Shown here one piece after another: positions 27,996 through 38,588 of a DNA stretch of 64,000 nucleotides. The translations under genes were made by a program, and so were the position numbers. The notes beneath the pieces were generated by a model. The model was given only the letters and a program-made list of their open reading frames with translations, did not search any database and was not told the DNA's origin. This DNA comes from DASPWW01 sp963756745 (GTDB lineage: Bacteria; Actinomycetota; Thermoleophilia; Solirubrobacterales; 70-9), in assembly GCA_963756745.1 (NCBI GenBank), contig CAVWOU010000012.1:128416-192415 (forward strand), given 5' to 3'. The first letter of the stretch is position 1; every line of letters starts with the position of its first letter.

Positions 27996-28440
27996 GTGGG
28001 AGCGTCGCGCCCCCGGATCGTCGGGATCAACCACATCGCGCTCGAGGTCGGAGACCTCGATGAGGCGATGGACTTCTACGGGCGGCTCTTCGAGATCGAG
28101 CTACGGGGGCGGATGCCGGGGATGGCGTTCATCGACATGGGCGACCAGTTCATCGCCCTGTCGGAGGGCCGCACCCAGCCACCCGACCGCGCCCGCCACT
28201 TCGGGCTCGTCGTCGACGACAAGGAGGCCGTCCGCGCGGCGCTCGAGGACGCCGGCGCGGAGATCCTCCCCGGCCGCGGGCTCGACTTCCGCGACCCGTG
28301 GGGAAACCACGTCCAGGTCGTCTCCTACGGCGACATCCAGTTCACGAAGACGCCCGAGGTGCTCGCGCGGCATGGGGCTCGAGGATCTGGAGAAGACGCC
28401 CGCGGCGCTTCGCGAGCTTCGCGACAAGGGGCTCGCCTGA
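27996..28440 (+). CDS. VOC family protein, frameshift near C-terminus
   Basis: A small glyoxalase-fold protein: GINHIALEVGDLDEAMDFYG, FIDMGDQFIALSEG, HFGLVVDDKEAVRAAL and FRDPWGNHVQVVSYGD. Metal-type ligands are the first His and the late Glu/His positions. The frame breaks near 28367, after FTKTPEVL; the next frame reads MGLEDLEKTPAALRELRDKG to TGA at 28440. The length is 3n+1. I chose GTG at 27996, 8 bases after TAAGCT; ATG at 27960 is an alternative. Confidence 0.75.
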
Positions 28441-28442
28441 CG

Positions 28443-28908
28443 ATGGACGCCGACGTTCCCGAGGTCCTGTTCGTGTGCGTGGAGAACGCCGGGCGCAGCC
28501 AGGTGGCGGCGGCTCTCCTCGACGCCAAAGCCGACGGCACACGTCCGAGTCCGCTCCGCCGGCTCGGAGCCTGCGGAGCGAGTCAACCCGAACGTGGTCG
28601 ATGCGCTCGCGGAGGTCGGCCTCGACGTGTCGAAGGAGTTCCCGAAACCGATCACCGACGACGCCGTACAGGCCGCGGACGTCGTCATCACGATGGGGTG
28701 CGGCGACGCGTGCCCGGTCTACCCCGGCAAGCGCTACGAGGACTGGGAGCTCGACGATCCCTCCGGCGAGGACCTCGACGGCGTGCGCAGGATCCGTGAC
28801 GAGATCGACGCGCGCGTCACGCGCCTGCTCGACGAGATCGCTCCCGAAGACGCCGCCTGGCGGGAGCTCGGAGCTCGAGTGACGGCAGATCAGGTCGTCA
28901 AGAAGTAG
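28443..28908 (+). CDS. Arsenate reductase-like low-molecular-weight phosphatase, one frameshift
   Basis: MDADVPEVLFVCVENAGRSQVAAALLD carries the CX5R loop (Cys12 to Arg18) of LMW-PTPase-type arsenate reductases. After an apparent one-base insertion near 28535, the adjacent frame continues with RSAGSEPAERVNPNVVDAL, EVGLDVSKEFPKPIT and VVITMGCGDACPVYPG, the expected catalytic-acid and thiol region. The length is 3n+1. It probably reduces arsenate with mycothiol or thioredoxin, or dephosphorylates proteins. Its ATG is 2 bases after the VOC stop. Confidence 0.8.
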
Positions 28909-28947
28909 GTCGGCTCCGAGCTGGTCCTGAAGGGGGTCGACCTGGCG

Positions 28948-29649
28948 GTGCCGCAGGGCGCGATCACGGTGCTGCTCGGCCCGTCGGGCGCCGGGAAGAC
29001 GGTCACGATCAGCCACGTCTTCGGCCTCATCCAGCCCACGGCGGGCGTCGTGAGGGTCGAGGGAAAGGACCTCGCGGAGCTGTCCGAGGACGAGCTTTAC
29101 GCGCTGCGGCGGCGGATGAGCGCCGTGCTCCAGGGGACGCTGCCGTTCACGTGCGGGCTGTTCTACTCGCTCAACGTGTACGAGAACGTCGCGTTCGCGC
29201 TGCGGGCCCGCAACACGCGCTGGTCGGAGGAGCAGGTCCATCGCGTGACGATGGACCATCTCGGGATGGTGGGCCTGCGCGACCGCGCCGGGGACATGCC
29301 GGACGTCCTGTCGGCGGGAATGAGCAAGCGGGTGGCCCTCGCGCGGGCGCTCGCGCTCGACGCGCGCATCGTCGTGATCGACGACTTCGACAGCGGGATC
29401 GACGGCGTCCGGCTCGCGCTGCTGTGCGAGCTGATCCGCGACATGCAGCGGCGCACCGGCGCGACCTACCTCGTCACGACGCACGACATGGCGGCGGCGC
29501 GCGAGCTCGCCGACCACGTAGCCGTGATCCACGACGGCCGGATCGCCGCGACCGGCACCGCGGACTCCGTGTTCGACTCGAGCGACCCGCTCGTCCACCA
29601 GCTCGTCTCGGGCGAGCTCTCGGGGCCGCTCGAGCTCCGCGCCAAGTAG
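28948..29649 (+). CDS. MceG/Mkl-type ABC ATPase, N-terminus interrupted by a stop
   Basis: Features of the Mce lipid-import ATPases: Walker A GPSGAGKTVTI, the MceG-like VLQGTLPFTCGLFYSLNVYENVAF, signature SAGMSKRVALARAL and the DSGID-GVR block. Walker B reads VVIDDFDSGID, so the catalytic Glu is Asp. The signature has Ala for the first Gly. The first in-frame GTG (28948) omits the A-loop region. Upstream in the same frame, GTG at 28879 gives VTADQVVKK, then TAG at 28906, then VGSELVLKGVDLAV. A complete gene would thus start at 28879. No mce genes are adjacent. Confidence 0.7.
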   Translation: MPQGAITVLLGPSGAGKTVTISHVFGLIQPTAGVVRVEGKDLAELSEDELYALRRRMSAVLQGTLPFTCGLFYSLNVYENVAFALRARNTRWSEEQVHRVTMDHLGMVGLRDRAGDMPDVLSAGMSKRVALARALALDARIVVIDDFDSGIDGVRLALLCELIRDMQRRTGATYLVTTHDMAAARELADHVAVIHDGRIAATGTADSVFDSSDPLVHQLVSGELSGPLELRAK

Positions 29650-29653
29650 GGGA

Positions 29654-29675
29654 GTGACGTAAAGCGAGACGTCAC
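29654..29675. repeat. Hairpin downstream of the MceG-like gene
   Basis: GTGACGT and ACGTCAC form perfect 7-bp arms around an 8-base loop, five bases after the ATPase stop. There is no U-run. It may be a weak terminator or an operator; the CRE-like TGACGT half-site occurs twice. Confidence 0.4.
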
Positions 29676-29722
29676 GAAGTAGCGCGTGCCGGAGACGGCA
29701 GAAGTTGCGTAGGATCGCGTCC

Positions 29723-30568
29723 ATGCCGATCGACGTCGACGAGTACCGCCGGAATTCACTCGACACCTGGGACCGATGGGCGCCCAACTGGGAGCGCGAG
29801 CGAGACTTCATGTGGTCGAGCACCGGCCGGTTGGGCGAGCGGCTGGTCGAGCGGCTCGATCCGAAGCCCGGCGACACCGTGCTCGAGCTCGCGGCGGGAG
29901 TGGGGGACACCGGCTTCGCCGCCGCGGAGCGGATCGGCGATCAGGGAAAGCTGATCTCGACGGACTTCGCCCCCTCGATGGTCGATGTGGCGCGCCGCGC
30001 CGGTGAGCGAGCCGGGCTCGGGAACGTCGAGTACCGCGTGCTGGATGCCGAGCGGATGGACCTCGAGAGCTCGAGCGTCGACGGGGTTTTGTGCCGGTTC
30101 GGCTACATGCTCATGGCGGACCCGGCGGCCGCTCTGGCCGAGACTCGCCGGGTGCTTCGCGACGGCGGGCGGCTCTCGTTCGCCGTCTGGGCGGTGCCCG
30201 ACCGCAACCTCTGGGCATTCATCCCCGGGATGACCCTGGTCGAGCTTGGCCACCTGCCCGCGCCCGAGCCGGGCGAACCGGGCATCTTCGCCATGGGCGA
30301 CCCGAACAGGGTCAAAGAGCTGGTCGGCGGCGCCGGGTTCGGCGAGCCGCGGATCGAGGAGGTCGCCGTCCACTGGGGCTACTCCGACCCCGACGTGCAC
30401 TGGCAGAAGACACTCGCGCTCGCGGCGCCGATCGCCGAGGCCGTCGGCAAGCTCGACCCCGGCGAGCAGGAGCGAGTCCGCGGCCTGGTCAGGGAGCGAG
30501 CGGCAGAGCGGCTCTCCGAGGACGAAGCCGGCCTCGACGGCGTCGCCCTCGCGGTGCTCGCGGAATAG
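29723..30568 (+). CDS. SAM-dependent methyltransferase (UbiE/class I type)
   Basis: A 281-residue protein. Motif I is TVLELAAGVGDTGFAAAERIG, followed by ISTDFAPSMVDVARR, LDAERMDLESSSVDGVLCRFG and the post-motif RRVLRDGGRLSFAVWA. These are class I SAM-binding features of UbiE/COQ5-like enzymes acting on small molecules. ATG at 29723 (MPIDVDEYRRNSLDTW) follows a TAGGAT box by 7 bases and has no Shine-Dalgarno, so translation is probably leaderless. The substrate is unknown. Confidence 0.85.
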   Translation: MPIDVDEYRRNSLDTWDRWAPNWERERDFMWSSTGRLGERLVERLDPKPGDTVLELAAGVGDTGFAAAERIGDQGKLISTDFAPSMVDVARRAGERAGLGNVEYRVLDAERMDLESSSVDGVLCRFGYMLMADPAAALAETRRVLRDGGRLSFAVWAVPDRNLWAFIPGMTLVELGHLPAPEPGEPGIFAMGDPNRVKELVGGAGFGEPRIEEVAVHWGYSDPDVHWQKTLALAAPIAEAVGKLDPGEQERVRGLVRERAAERLSEDEAGLDGVALAVLAE

Positions 30569-30605
30569 GCCCTAGTCCGACCGCCCCGACCGGAACACTG
30601 CGCAT

Positions 30606-30992
30606 GTGCCGCAACCTGTCCGAGCGGGAGGTCGCGAGGTTGGCAATGTGGCGCGTGGGGCCACGCCGACGCATGCGCACCTGCGTGCGCGGCTCGTGTT
30701 TCTCGTCGTCACGACGCTCTTCGTCGATGCCATCGCAACGGTGCTGATCCTGCTCTTCGAGCGCGATGCGCCCGGCACCAAGATCACGACTTTCGGGGAC
30801 TCCCTCTTCTGGACGAGCACGCAGCTGCTCACCGTGTCATCCCAGCTCCCGAACCCAATCTCGACACCCGGGCGCGTTCTGGACGTCTTCCTACAGGCCT
30901 ACGCGATATCCATCGTCGGGGTAATCGCGGGAGCCCTTGGTGCGTTCTTCACCCGGCGCAGCGCGGAGCGCGATCCGCTCAAAACTCTGTAA
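30606..30992 (+). CDS. Two-helix channel-like membrane protein (Ion_trans_2-like)
   Basis: A 128-residue protein starting with GTG at 30606. One helix spans about residues 30-52 and another 93-115; between them is a pore-helix-like segment, GDSLFWTSTQLLTVSS. The layout (TM1, P-loop, TM2) is that of a minimal potassium channel. The selectivity filter position, normally T-V-G-Y-G, reads T-V-S-S-Q-L-P-N-P. It may be a non-selective or non-conducting relative. The start is uncertain, because the first 25 residues look non-conserved. Confidence 0.55.
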   Translation: MPQPVRAGGREVGNVARGATPTHAHLRARLVFLVVTTLFVDAIATVLILLFERDAPGTKITTFGDSLFWTSTQLLTVSSQLPNPISTPGRVLDVFLQAYAISIVGVIAGALGAFFTRRSAERDPLKTL

Positions 30993-31023
30993 AGGCGGGC
31001 AGGACGACGACTGACCAGTACCT

Positions 31024-33864
<2,841 letters not shown>

Positions 33865-33872
<8 letters not shown>

Positions 33873-34365
33873 CGTTCCCTCTCCTCGAAGCAGCTTTTGG
33901 CGGCAACTCCGCATCCTCTCCAACGGACCGGACGGACCCTCGCTCGCTGTCCGCTGCAATTTCCGGGTTCACCGAGGGGAGCGTCCCCGCGAACTGCAGG
34001 TAGGCGCCGGCATCGAGCTCGCGGAGCTCGTTCATGCACAGCTCGCCGATCCGCTCGGCGGCGAGCTCGCCGCCGGCGCTCTCGGCCTCGACCTGGACGT
34101 GGCGCACGATCGCCTCGACCTCGTCGGCCGACACCGGGCGCTTGTGGGCCGCGCGGACGAGCGCGGCTCGCAGCTTGTCGCGGTCGAAGCGCTGCCGCGT
34201 CCCGTTGCGCTTGATGACGTAGAGCGGCCCGGGCTCGCGGCGCTCGAAGGTGGTGAAACGCCGACCGCAAGCCGTGCACTCGCGGCGGCGGCGCACCGCG
34301 CCGCCGCCGTCGGCGCGACGGCTCTCGAGCACGTGGGTCGGCGAGTTGCATCGGGGGCAGTTCAC
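33865..34365 (-). CDS. nrdR: Transcriptional repressor of ribonucleotide reductase genes
   Basis: A 166-residue protein with the N-terminal zinc ribbon (MNCPRCNS ... CTACGRRFTTFER) and the ATP-cone YVIKRNGTRQRFDRDKLRAA. NrdR senses ATP/dATP and represses RNR genes. I chose GTG at 34365, because it gives the standard N-terminus and lies 9 bases after a TAGAAT -10 box (34375-34380, minus strand); TTG at 34371 is the longer option. It forms an operon with nrdJ (8-base overlap). The C-terminal tail of about 30 residues is longer than usual. Confidence 0.93.
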
Positions 34366-34410
34366 GAACAACCCATTCTACTAGCACTGGTGCTTTCCTT
34401 CTTCTGCGCC

Positions 34411-34426
34411 ACGCTAGATGTAGCGC
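34411..34426. promoter_or_regulatory. NrdR box upstream of nrdR-nrdJ
   Basis: On the minus strand the 16-mer GCGCTACATCTAGCGT matches the NrdR box consensus ACACWATATATWGTGT at the palindromic core CTA-N-AT-N-TAG and at the outer C, G and T positions. A second, weaker palindrome, AGCACTGGTGCT (34383-34394), is centred 30 bp away, close to the three helical turns typical of paired NrdR boxes. The location between nrdR and the divergent gene supports autoregulation. Confidence 0.6.
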
Positions 34427-34489
34427 CACCACGCCTGGGTGTGACCATCTTCACCACCGGCCCCGCCGATTCGTTACGCTCGCACGACA

Positions 34490-35317
34490 ATGGGCGATCC
34501 GAGTAGGGGGAAGGCGGCGAAGGACCGCGTCGCCGAGGCCAGGGACGCCGCCAGGGACGCCGCGACCCAGCGGGTCACGGAGGCCCGCGACGTCGCCTCT
34601 CAGCGGGTCAGCGACGCGCGTGACGTGACCGCCCAGCGGGTCGCCGACGCGAAGGCGAGCGCGTCGGAGTTCATCGAGCGCCAGAAGCCGCGCCTGCGCG
34701 GCGTCTCGCACCAGTGGGCGTTCTTCGTCTCGCTCGTCGCCGGGTCGGCGCTGATCGTCGCCGCGCCGAGCACGCGCGCGACGCTCGCCGTCGGCATCTA
34801 CGCGATCTCGCTCTCCGCCCTGCTCGGGGTGAGCGCTCTATATCACCGCGTCAACTGGGTGCGCCCGAACGTGCGCCGCTGGATGCGCCGCCTCGACCAC
34901 TCGATGATCTTCCTGCTGATCGCCGGGACCGTGACGCCGTTCTGCGTTCTGGTGATCAACGGGCCGTTCGCTGACGCGCTGCTCGTCGCCGTTTGGGCGG
35001 CTGCCGCCGCGGGAATCGTCGTCGAGATGATCTGGGTCGATGCTCCGAAGTGGGTCGCGACGACCGTCTACGTGGCGGTCGGATGGATCAGCGTGCTCGG
35101 CTTCCCGGCGATCGTCGTCGCCGCCGGGCTCGGTGCCGGTGCGCTGATCGCCGCCGGCGGCATCCTCTACACCGCCGGCGCCGTGATCTACGCCCGCCAG
35201 CGTCCGGACCCGCGGCCGGCGACGTTCGGCTACCACGAGATCTTCCACGTGCTGGTGATCGCGGCCGCCGTCGCTCACTTCGCCGCCATCGCCCTGTACG
35301 CGCTGCCGGCCGGCTGA
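34490..35317 (+). CDS. Hemolysin III / PAQR family membrane protein with 11-mer repeat N-terminus
   Basis: A 275-residue protein. Residues about 75-275 form a seven-helix HlyIII domain with the metal-site residues: Ser and His in GVSALYHRVNW, Asp-His in RLDHSMIFLLIAGTVTPFC and the paired His in GYHEIFHVLVIAAAVAHF. The N-terminal 65 residues contain successive 11-residue units such as RVTEARDVASQ and RVSDARDVTAQ, which predict an amphipathic helix. ATG at 34490 lies 9 bases after TACGCT. Confidence 0.85.
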   Translation: MGDPSRGKAAKDRVAEARDAARDAATQRVTEARDVASQRVSDARDVTAQRVADAKASASEFIERQKPRLRGVSHQWAFFVSLVAGSALIVAAPSTRATLAVGIYAISLSALLGVSALYHRVNWVRPNVRRWMRRLDHSMIFLLIAGTVTPFCVLVINGPFADALLVAVWAAAAAGIVVEMIWVDAPKWVATTVYVAVGWISVLGFPAIVVAAGLGAGALIAAGGILYTAGAVIYARQRPDPRPATFGYHEIFHVLVIAAAVAHFAAIALYALPAG

Positions 35318-35320
35318 GCG

Positions 35321-35728
35321 CTACCCGCGCGCGGAGATCTGCTGGACGCCCCAGCCGTTGCCGTCCGGGTCGCGAAAGAACACGAACCCGACGTTGTCGA
35401 GCGGCTCCGGCGTCTCGCTCGGGCTCTCGCCCATGATCTGGATCTCGCTCACGTCGACCCCGCGCTCGACCAGTTGCGCTCGCGCCGCGTCGAGGTCGGA
35501 CACGACGAGCTGAAGGCCCTTGAGCGAGCCGGGCGGCATCTCCTCCCCGAGCCCCTTGGCGATCACGATCGAGCAACCCGATCCGGGGGGAGTGAGCTGG
35601 ACTACGCGAGCGTCCTCGCTGACCGTGGTGTCGTGGTCGACGTTGAAGCCGAGCTTGTCGGCATAGAACTCCTTGGCGCGGTCCACGTCCGACACGGGGA
35701 CCATTACGACCTCGAGCGTCCAGTTCAT
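35321..35728 (-). CDS. VOC family protein
   Basis: A 135-residue glyoxalase-fold protein (MNWTLEVVMVPVSDVDRAKEF, FYADKLGFNVDHDTTV, GLQLVVSDLDAARAQLVERG and FVFFRDPDGNGWGVQQIS). These are the strand and helix landmarks of the family. The His/Glu metal positions are weakly conserved, so it may bind rather than transform a ligand. It converges on the hemolysin-III-like gene with a 3-bp gap, and follows the carotenoid oxygenase on the same strand with 15 bp between them. Confidence 0.75.
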   Translation of the reverse strand: MNWTLEVVMVPVSDVDRAKEFYADKLGFNVDHDTTVSEDARVVQLTPPGSGCSIVIAKGLGEEMPPGSLKGLQLVVSDLDAARAQLVERGVDVSEIQIMGESPSETPEPLDNVGFVFFRDPDGNGWGVQQISARG

Positions 35729-35743
35729 CGCGGCCTTCCCATC

Positions 35744-37159
35744 CTAGGCACGCGCGAACTGTCCGTGGAACCCGAACGGGATGTGGTGCGGGACCTCGGC
35801 CCGGGCCCGCTCGGAGAGATCCCGGGCGTCGAGCACGAGCAGGAACGAGCTGCCGCGATCGCCGTCGAGCACGACCGAGAGCAGGACACCCTCGTCCTCG
35901 GCTTCGGCGTCGGGTGCGGCGACGAAGACCGGCTCCCCCGGGAAGCTCCCGCTTTCCTCCCAGATTCTCGTACCGCGCTCGACGACATCGACCTTGACGA
36001 GGCGATCGAGCCAGGACCCCTCGGGGCTCAAGCCGACGCCCCACGCGTATCGGTAGGGACGTTCGTTGCAGCGCCCGTAGTTGATCCGCGGCAGCTCCAT
36101 CGACTCGTCGGTCAGGTGCTCGGTGGTCACGGATCCGAACCCGGGTGAGATCCGAAAGCGCTCGAGCCTGTTGGGCGAGGGACGCTTGCCGTCGCGCAGC
36201 CGCTCGAGGTAGAGGTCCTCGACGATCTGCGCATCGGCGAAGGCCGCCACGTCGACGACCACCTCGCCGTCCTCCTCGTAGGAGTTGACGTGGTGGAACC
36301 CGAACCGCGGCTCGGCCTCGAACGGGCCGGCGCTCTCGCCGGTCGCGCGGTCGAAGAGGTGGAACCTGGTCCCCAGCTCCGGCTTCCAGCGGAAGTTCTC
36401 GATGTACGGCCGGCCGCCGAGGGCGAGGCTGATCGGGTTGACCACGTACGGGAACTCGGCGAGCACGAGCCAGCGCTCGGTGAGCCCGAACGAGTGCATG
36501 TACGCCGGCTCCCGCACCGGCTTCGACGCGATCACCTCGGGCTTGGAGCTGTCCGGCCGAACGAGGAAGAACCGGTAGCTCGACCTCGGCCCGAGCTTCG
36601 CGGCGTAGTTCAGCATTCCCCTCGTGGCCCGATCGACGTGGGGATGCGCGGTCGTAAGCATGCCCGGCGGCTTGTAAGCGACCCCCGCGGTCTGGAGGGT
36701 ACGACCGTCGAACTCGACCGGAATCGGTGTCTCGGTCATCGAGATGAACCGCTCGCCGAGCTTGACGAGGTTGACGTTCGCGTTGTCGGTCAGCTTCGGC
36801 GAGAACATCGCCGTGACGCGCGCAAACAGCGAGCGGCACGGGTCGGTCGCGAACTCCGAGTAGGCGATGCGACCGCGCTCCTTAGCGGCGCGGTAGGCCT
36901 TGCTCTGCAGGAAGCGGTTGGCGTACGAGACCTGCCCGTCCCCGAACGAGAAGCGGTGGAGCATCGCCAGCCCGTCGAACCAGTGGTTGACCGAGCGGTC
37001 GCCCACGTCCCACTGCGCCGGGCCGGTGCGCAGCAGCGACCCCTGGAGCCACGGCGGGAGGTCGCCCCGAACCGGGAGGCTCTCGACGTGCGTCTCGTTC
37101 TCGAGCGAGTCAAATCCCCGGCGGGCGGTGCGGGCGGGGGCGTCGATAACAGTGCTCAT
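35744..37159 (-). CDS. Carotenoid oxygenase (RPE65/CCD family)
   Basis: A 471-residue beta-propeller dioxygenase. The four iron-binding His are in TTAHPHVDR, YMHSFGLTERW, FGFHHVNSYEEDG and the C-terminal PFGFHGQF. SLLRTGPAQWDVG near the N-terminus is the GxxxRxGP-type start of the family. It cleaves carotenoids or stilbenes at a double bond using Fe(II) and O2. ATG at 37159 has AGGAGG 5-10 bases upstream, so I prefer it to the ATG at 37186. It may produce retinal-type apocarotenoids. Confidence 0.9.
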   Translation of the reverse strand: MSTVIDAPARTARRGFDSLENETHVESLPVRGDLPPWLQGSLLRTGPAQWDVGDRSVNHWFDGLAMLHRFSFGDGQVSYANRFLQSKAYRAAKERGRIAYSEFATDPCRSLFARVTAMFSPKLTDNANVNLVKLGERFISMTETPIPVEFDGRTLQTAGVAYKPPGMLTTAHPHVDRATRGMLNYAAKLGPRSSYRFFLVRPDSSKPEVIASKPVREPAYMHSFGLTERWLVLAEFPYVVNPISLALGGRPYIENFRWKPELGTRFHLFDRATGESAGPFEAEPRFGFHHVNSYEEDGEVVVDVAAFADAQIVEDLYLERLRDGKRPSPNRLERFRISPGFGSVTTEHLTDESMELPRINYGRCNERPYRYAWGVGLSPEGSWLDRLVKVDVVERGTRIWEESGSFPGEPVFVAAPDAEAEDEGVLLSVVLDGDRGSSFLLVLDARDLSERARAEVPHHIPFGFHGQFARA

Positions 37160-37251
37160 GGTGCCTCCTGAATCGTTCGTTTCCAAAGCGGTAGACCCGT
37201 TTCACGTCCGAGACGCGCCGGCGCGCGATAGCGGCCGCCCGGGCCCGGCGG

Positions 37252-37914
37252 CTACGCGCCAACCGTCGCCCGGTCGCGCTGTGCGGCCGCGATCAGCTCC
37301 CGCACGGCGCCCTCATCGCCGCGCCGCAGCAGCTCCACCGGGTCGGGCTCGCCGTTGACGATCGACTCGAAGAACTCCTTGCGGTCCTGGTAGGTGGGCA
37401 GCGTGTCCTTCGCCCACCCGCGCACGTCGTTGAGCAGGATCGCGAGCCGCGCGTAGGGCTCCCCGAACTCGTTCGCGATCTCGCGCTTCATTCGCTTCGC
37501 GAGCGCGGGAGAGGCGCCGGAGGTGGAGATAGCGATCGCGAGCGCGCCGGAGCGGACGATCGCGGGGAGGATGAAGTTGCACAGCGGCGGCACGTCGACG
37601 ACGTTGACCAGCATCGGGCGACGCTCGGCGTCGTCGTGGACCGCGATGTTGACGTCGGTGTTGCTCGTCGCCGCGACCACCAGCAGGCACCCCTCGAGGT
37701 CGGAGGAGCGGTACTCGCGCCGGTCCCATCGGATCGAGCCCTCGGCGGCGTAATCGGCGAGCTCGGAGACCGCGTCGGGCGCGACCAGGGTGACATCCGC
37801 GCCGCACGCGAGCAGGCCCTCGACCTTCTCCAGCCCGATCTCGCCGCCGCCCACGACAAGGGAGCGCCGGCCCTTCAGCAGAAGGCACGCTATATAGAGC
37901 GGCGTGTCGAGCAT
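37252..37914 (-). CDS. Precorrin-2 dehydrogenase / sirohydrochlorin ferrochelatase-type protein
   Basis: A 220-residue protein: LYIACLLLKGRRSLVVGGGEIGLEKVEG is the NAD-binding start of CysG-N/Met8 proteins, and NVVDVPPLCNFILPAIVRSG with ISTSGASPALAKRMKREI are the conserved middle blocks. It oxidises precorrin-2 on the route to sirohaem or cobalamin. An upstream in-frame ATG at 37995 would add 27 residues rich in Cys (CVCQ, CDQSC); I chose ATG at 37914 because the family starts there. Confidence 0.85.
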   Translation of the reverse strand: MLDTPLYIACLLLKGRRSLVVGGGEIGLEKVEGLLACGADVTLVAPDAVSELADYAAEGSIRWDRREYRSSDLEGCLLVVAATSNTDVNIAVHDDAERRPMLVNVVDVPPLCNFILPAIVRSGALAIAISTSGASPALAKRMKREIANEFGEPYARLAILLNDVRGWAKDTLPTYQDRKEFFESIVNGEPDPVELLRRGDEGAVRELIAAAQRDRATVGA

Positions 37915-38090
37915 CCCGCGCACGCACGACTGGTCGCATGTCCCCTTGCGGAGCTGGCACACGCATTCCTTGCCGGTGTAGGCCTGCGCGGGCATCTAGA
38001 TGCGACGTGCCACGCACGTCATCCGGGCGTGCGCGGTTGTGGGATTACTCATCTGGGCACAGGGTAGTGAGCCGGCCCTCTGGCGGGGCA

Positions 38091-38588
38091 CTACACGTCC
38101 CGCATGCCCGAGACCGCCAGCGCGACCGCGACAACGATCCCGAGCGCCGCCAGGAGCTGCGCCGCGAGGACCGCCGGCGCCCGAACCCGGGTCGTGGCGG
38201 CGATCGCGACGATCGGGAGCGTCAGCGCGGCCGCGGCGAGGGCCCTGCCGGCAGGCTCGTCGGCTCCGAAGCTGAGCGCGACGCACGCGAGCTCGGGGGT
38301 GATGAGCACCACCGCGAACGGGCCCGCGACCGCATTGGGCCACACGAGGATGCGGATGCCGGTGACCGCGAGCACGAGCCCGGCGGCGATCCGGAACGAC
38401 TCGGGGCTGATCGAGAGCGCGTCGAGCAGATCGTCGGCGAACACCGTGGCGACGACCACCAGCACGGCGCCGCACGCGAGGGCCAGGCCGGCGGTTGGAA
38501 GCGAGGGCTTCGCCTCCTCGCGAGCGAGCGCGACCCGTCCGGCGTTGGTGGTCGCGAGGAACCCGGCAAGCAGAAAGCCGAAGCTCAC
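38091..38588 (-). CDS. MarC-like integral membrane protein
   Basis: A 165-residue membrane protein with about five or six hydrophobic segments. SISPESFRIAAGLVLAVTGIRIL matches the MarC family motif (slpaFRIaGGllL), and GPFAVVLITPELACVALSFG matches its second P-x-x-x-P region. MarC proteins are usually about 200 residues, so this is a short form. The stop of the next gene upstream overlaps its start by 4 bases. The function of the family is unknown. Confidence 0.6.
   Translation of the reverse strand: MSFGFLLAGFLATTNAGRVALAREEAKPSLPTAGLALACGAVLVVVATVFADDLLDALSISPESFRIAAGLVLAVTGIRILVWPNAVAGPFAVVLITPELACVALSFGADEPAGRALAAAALTLPIVAIAATTRVRAPAVLAAQLLAALGIVVAVALAVSGMRDV

Noticed and set aside
28345..28882. 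Fusion of the VOC protein with the arsenate-reductase-like protein in one frame
   Set aside because: The joined frame runs through a degenerate C-terminus. The neighbouring frame gives a proper VOC end with TGA at 28440 and a separate ATG at 28443, so the fusion is a product of a frameshift.
33873..34489. Cobalamin riboswitch controlling the B12-dependent RNR
   Set aside because: No B12-box-like GCCACTG element or suitable long leader is present; nrdJ follows nrdR directly.
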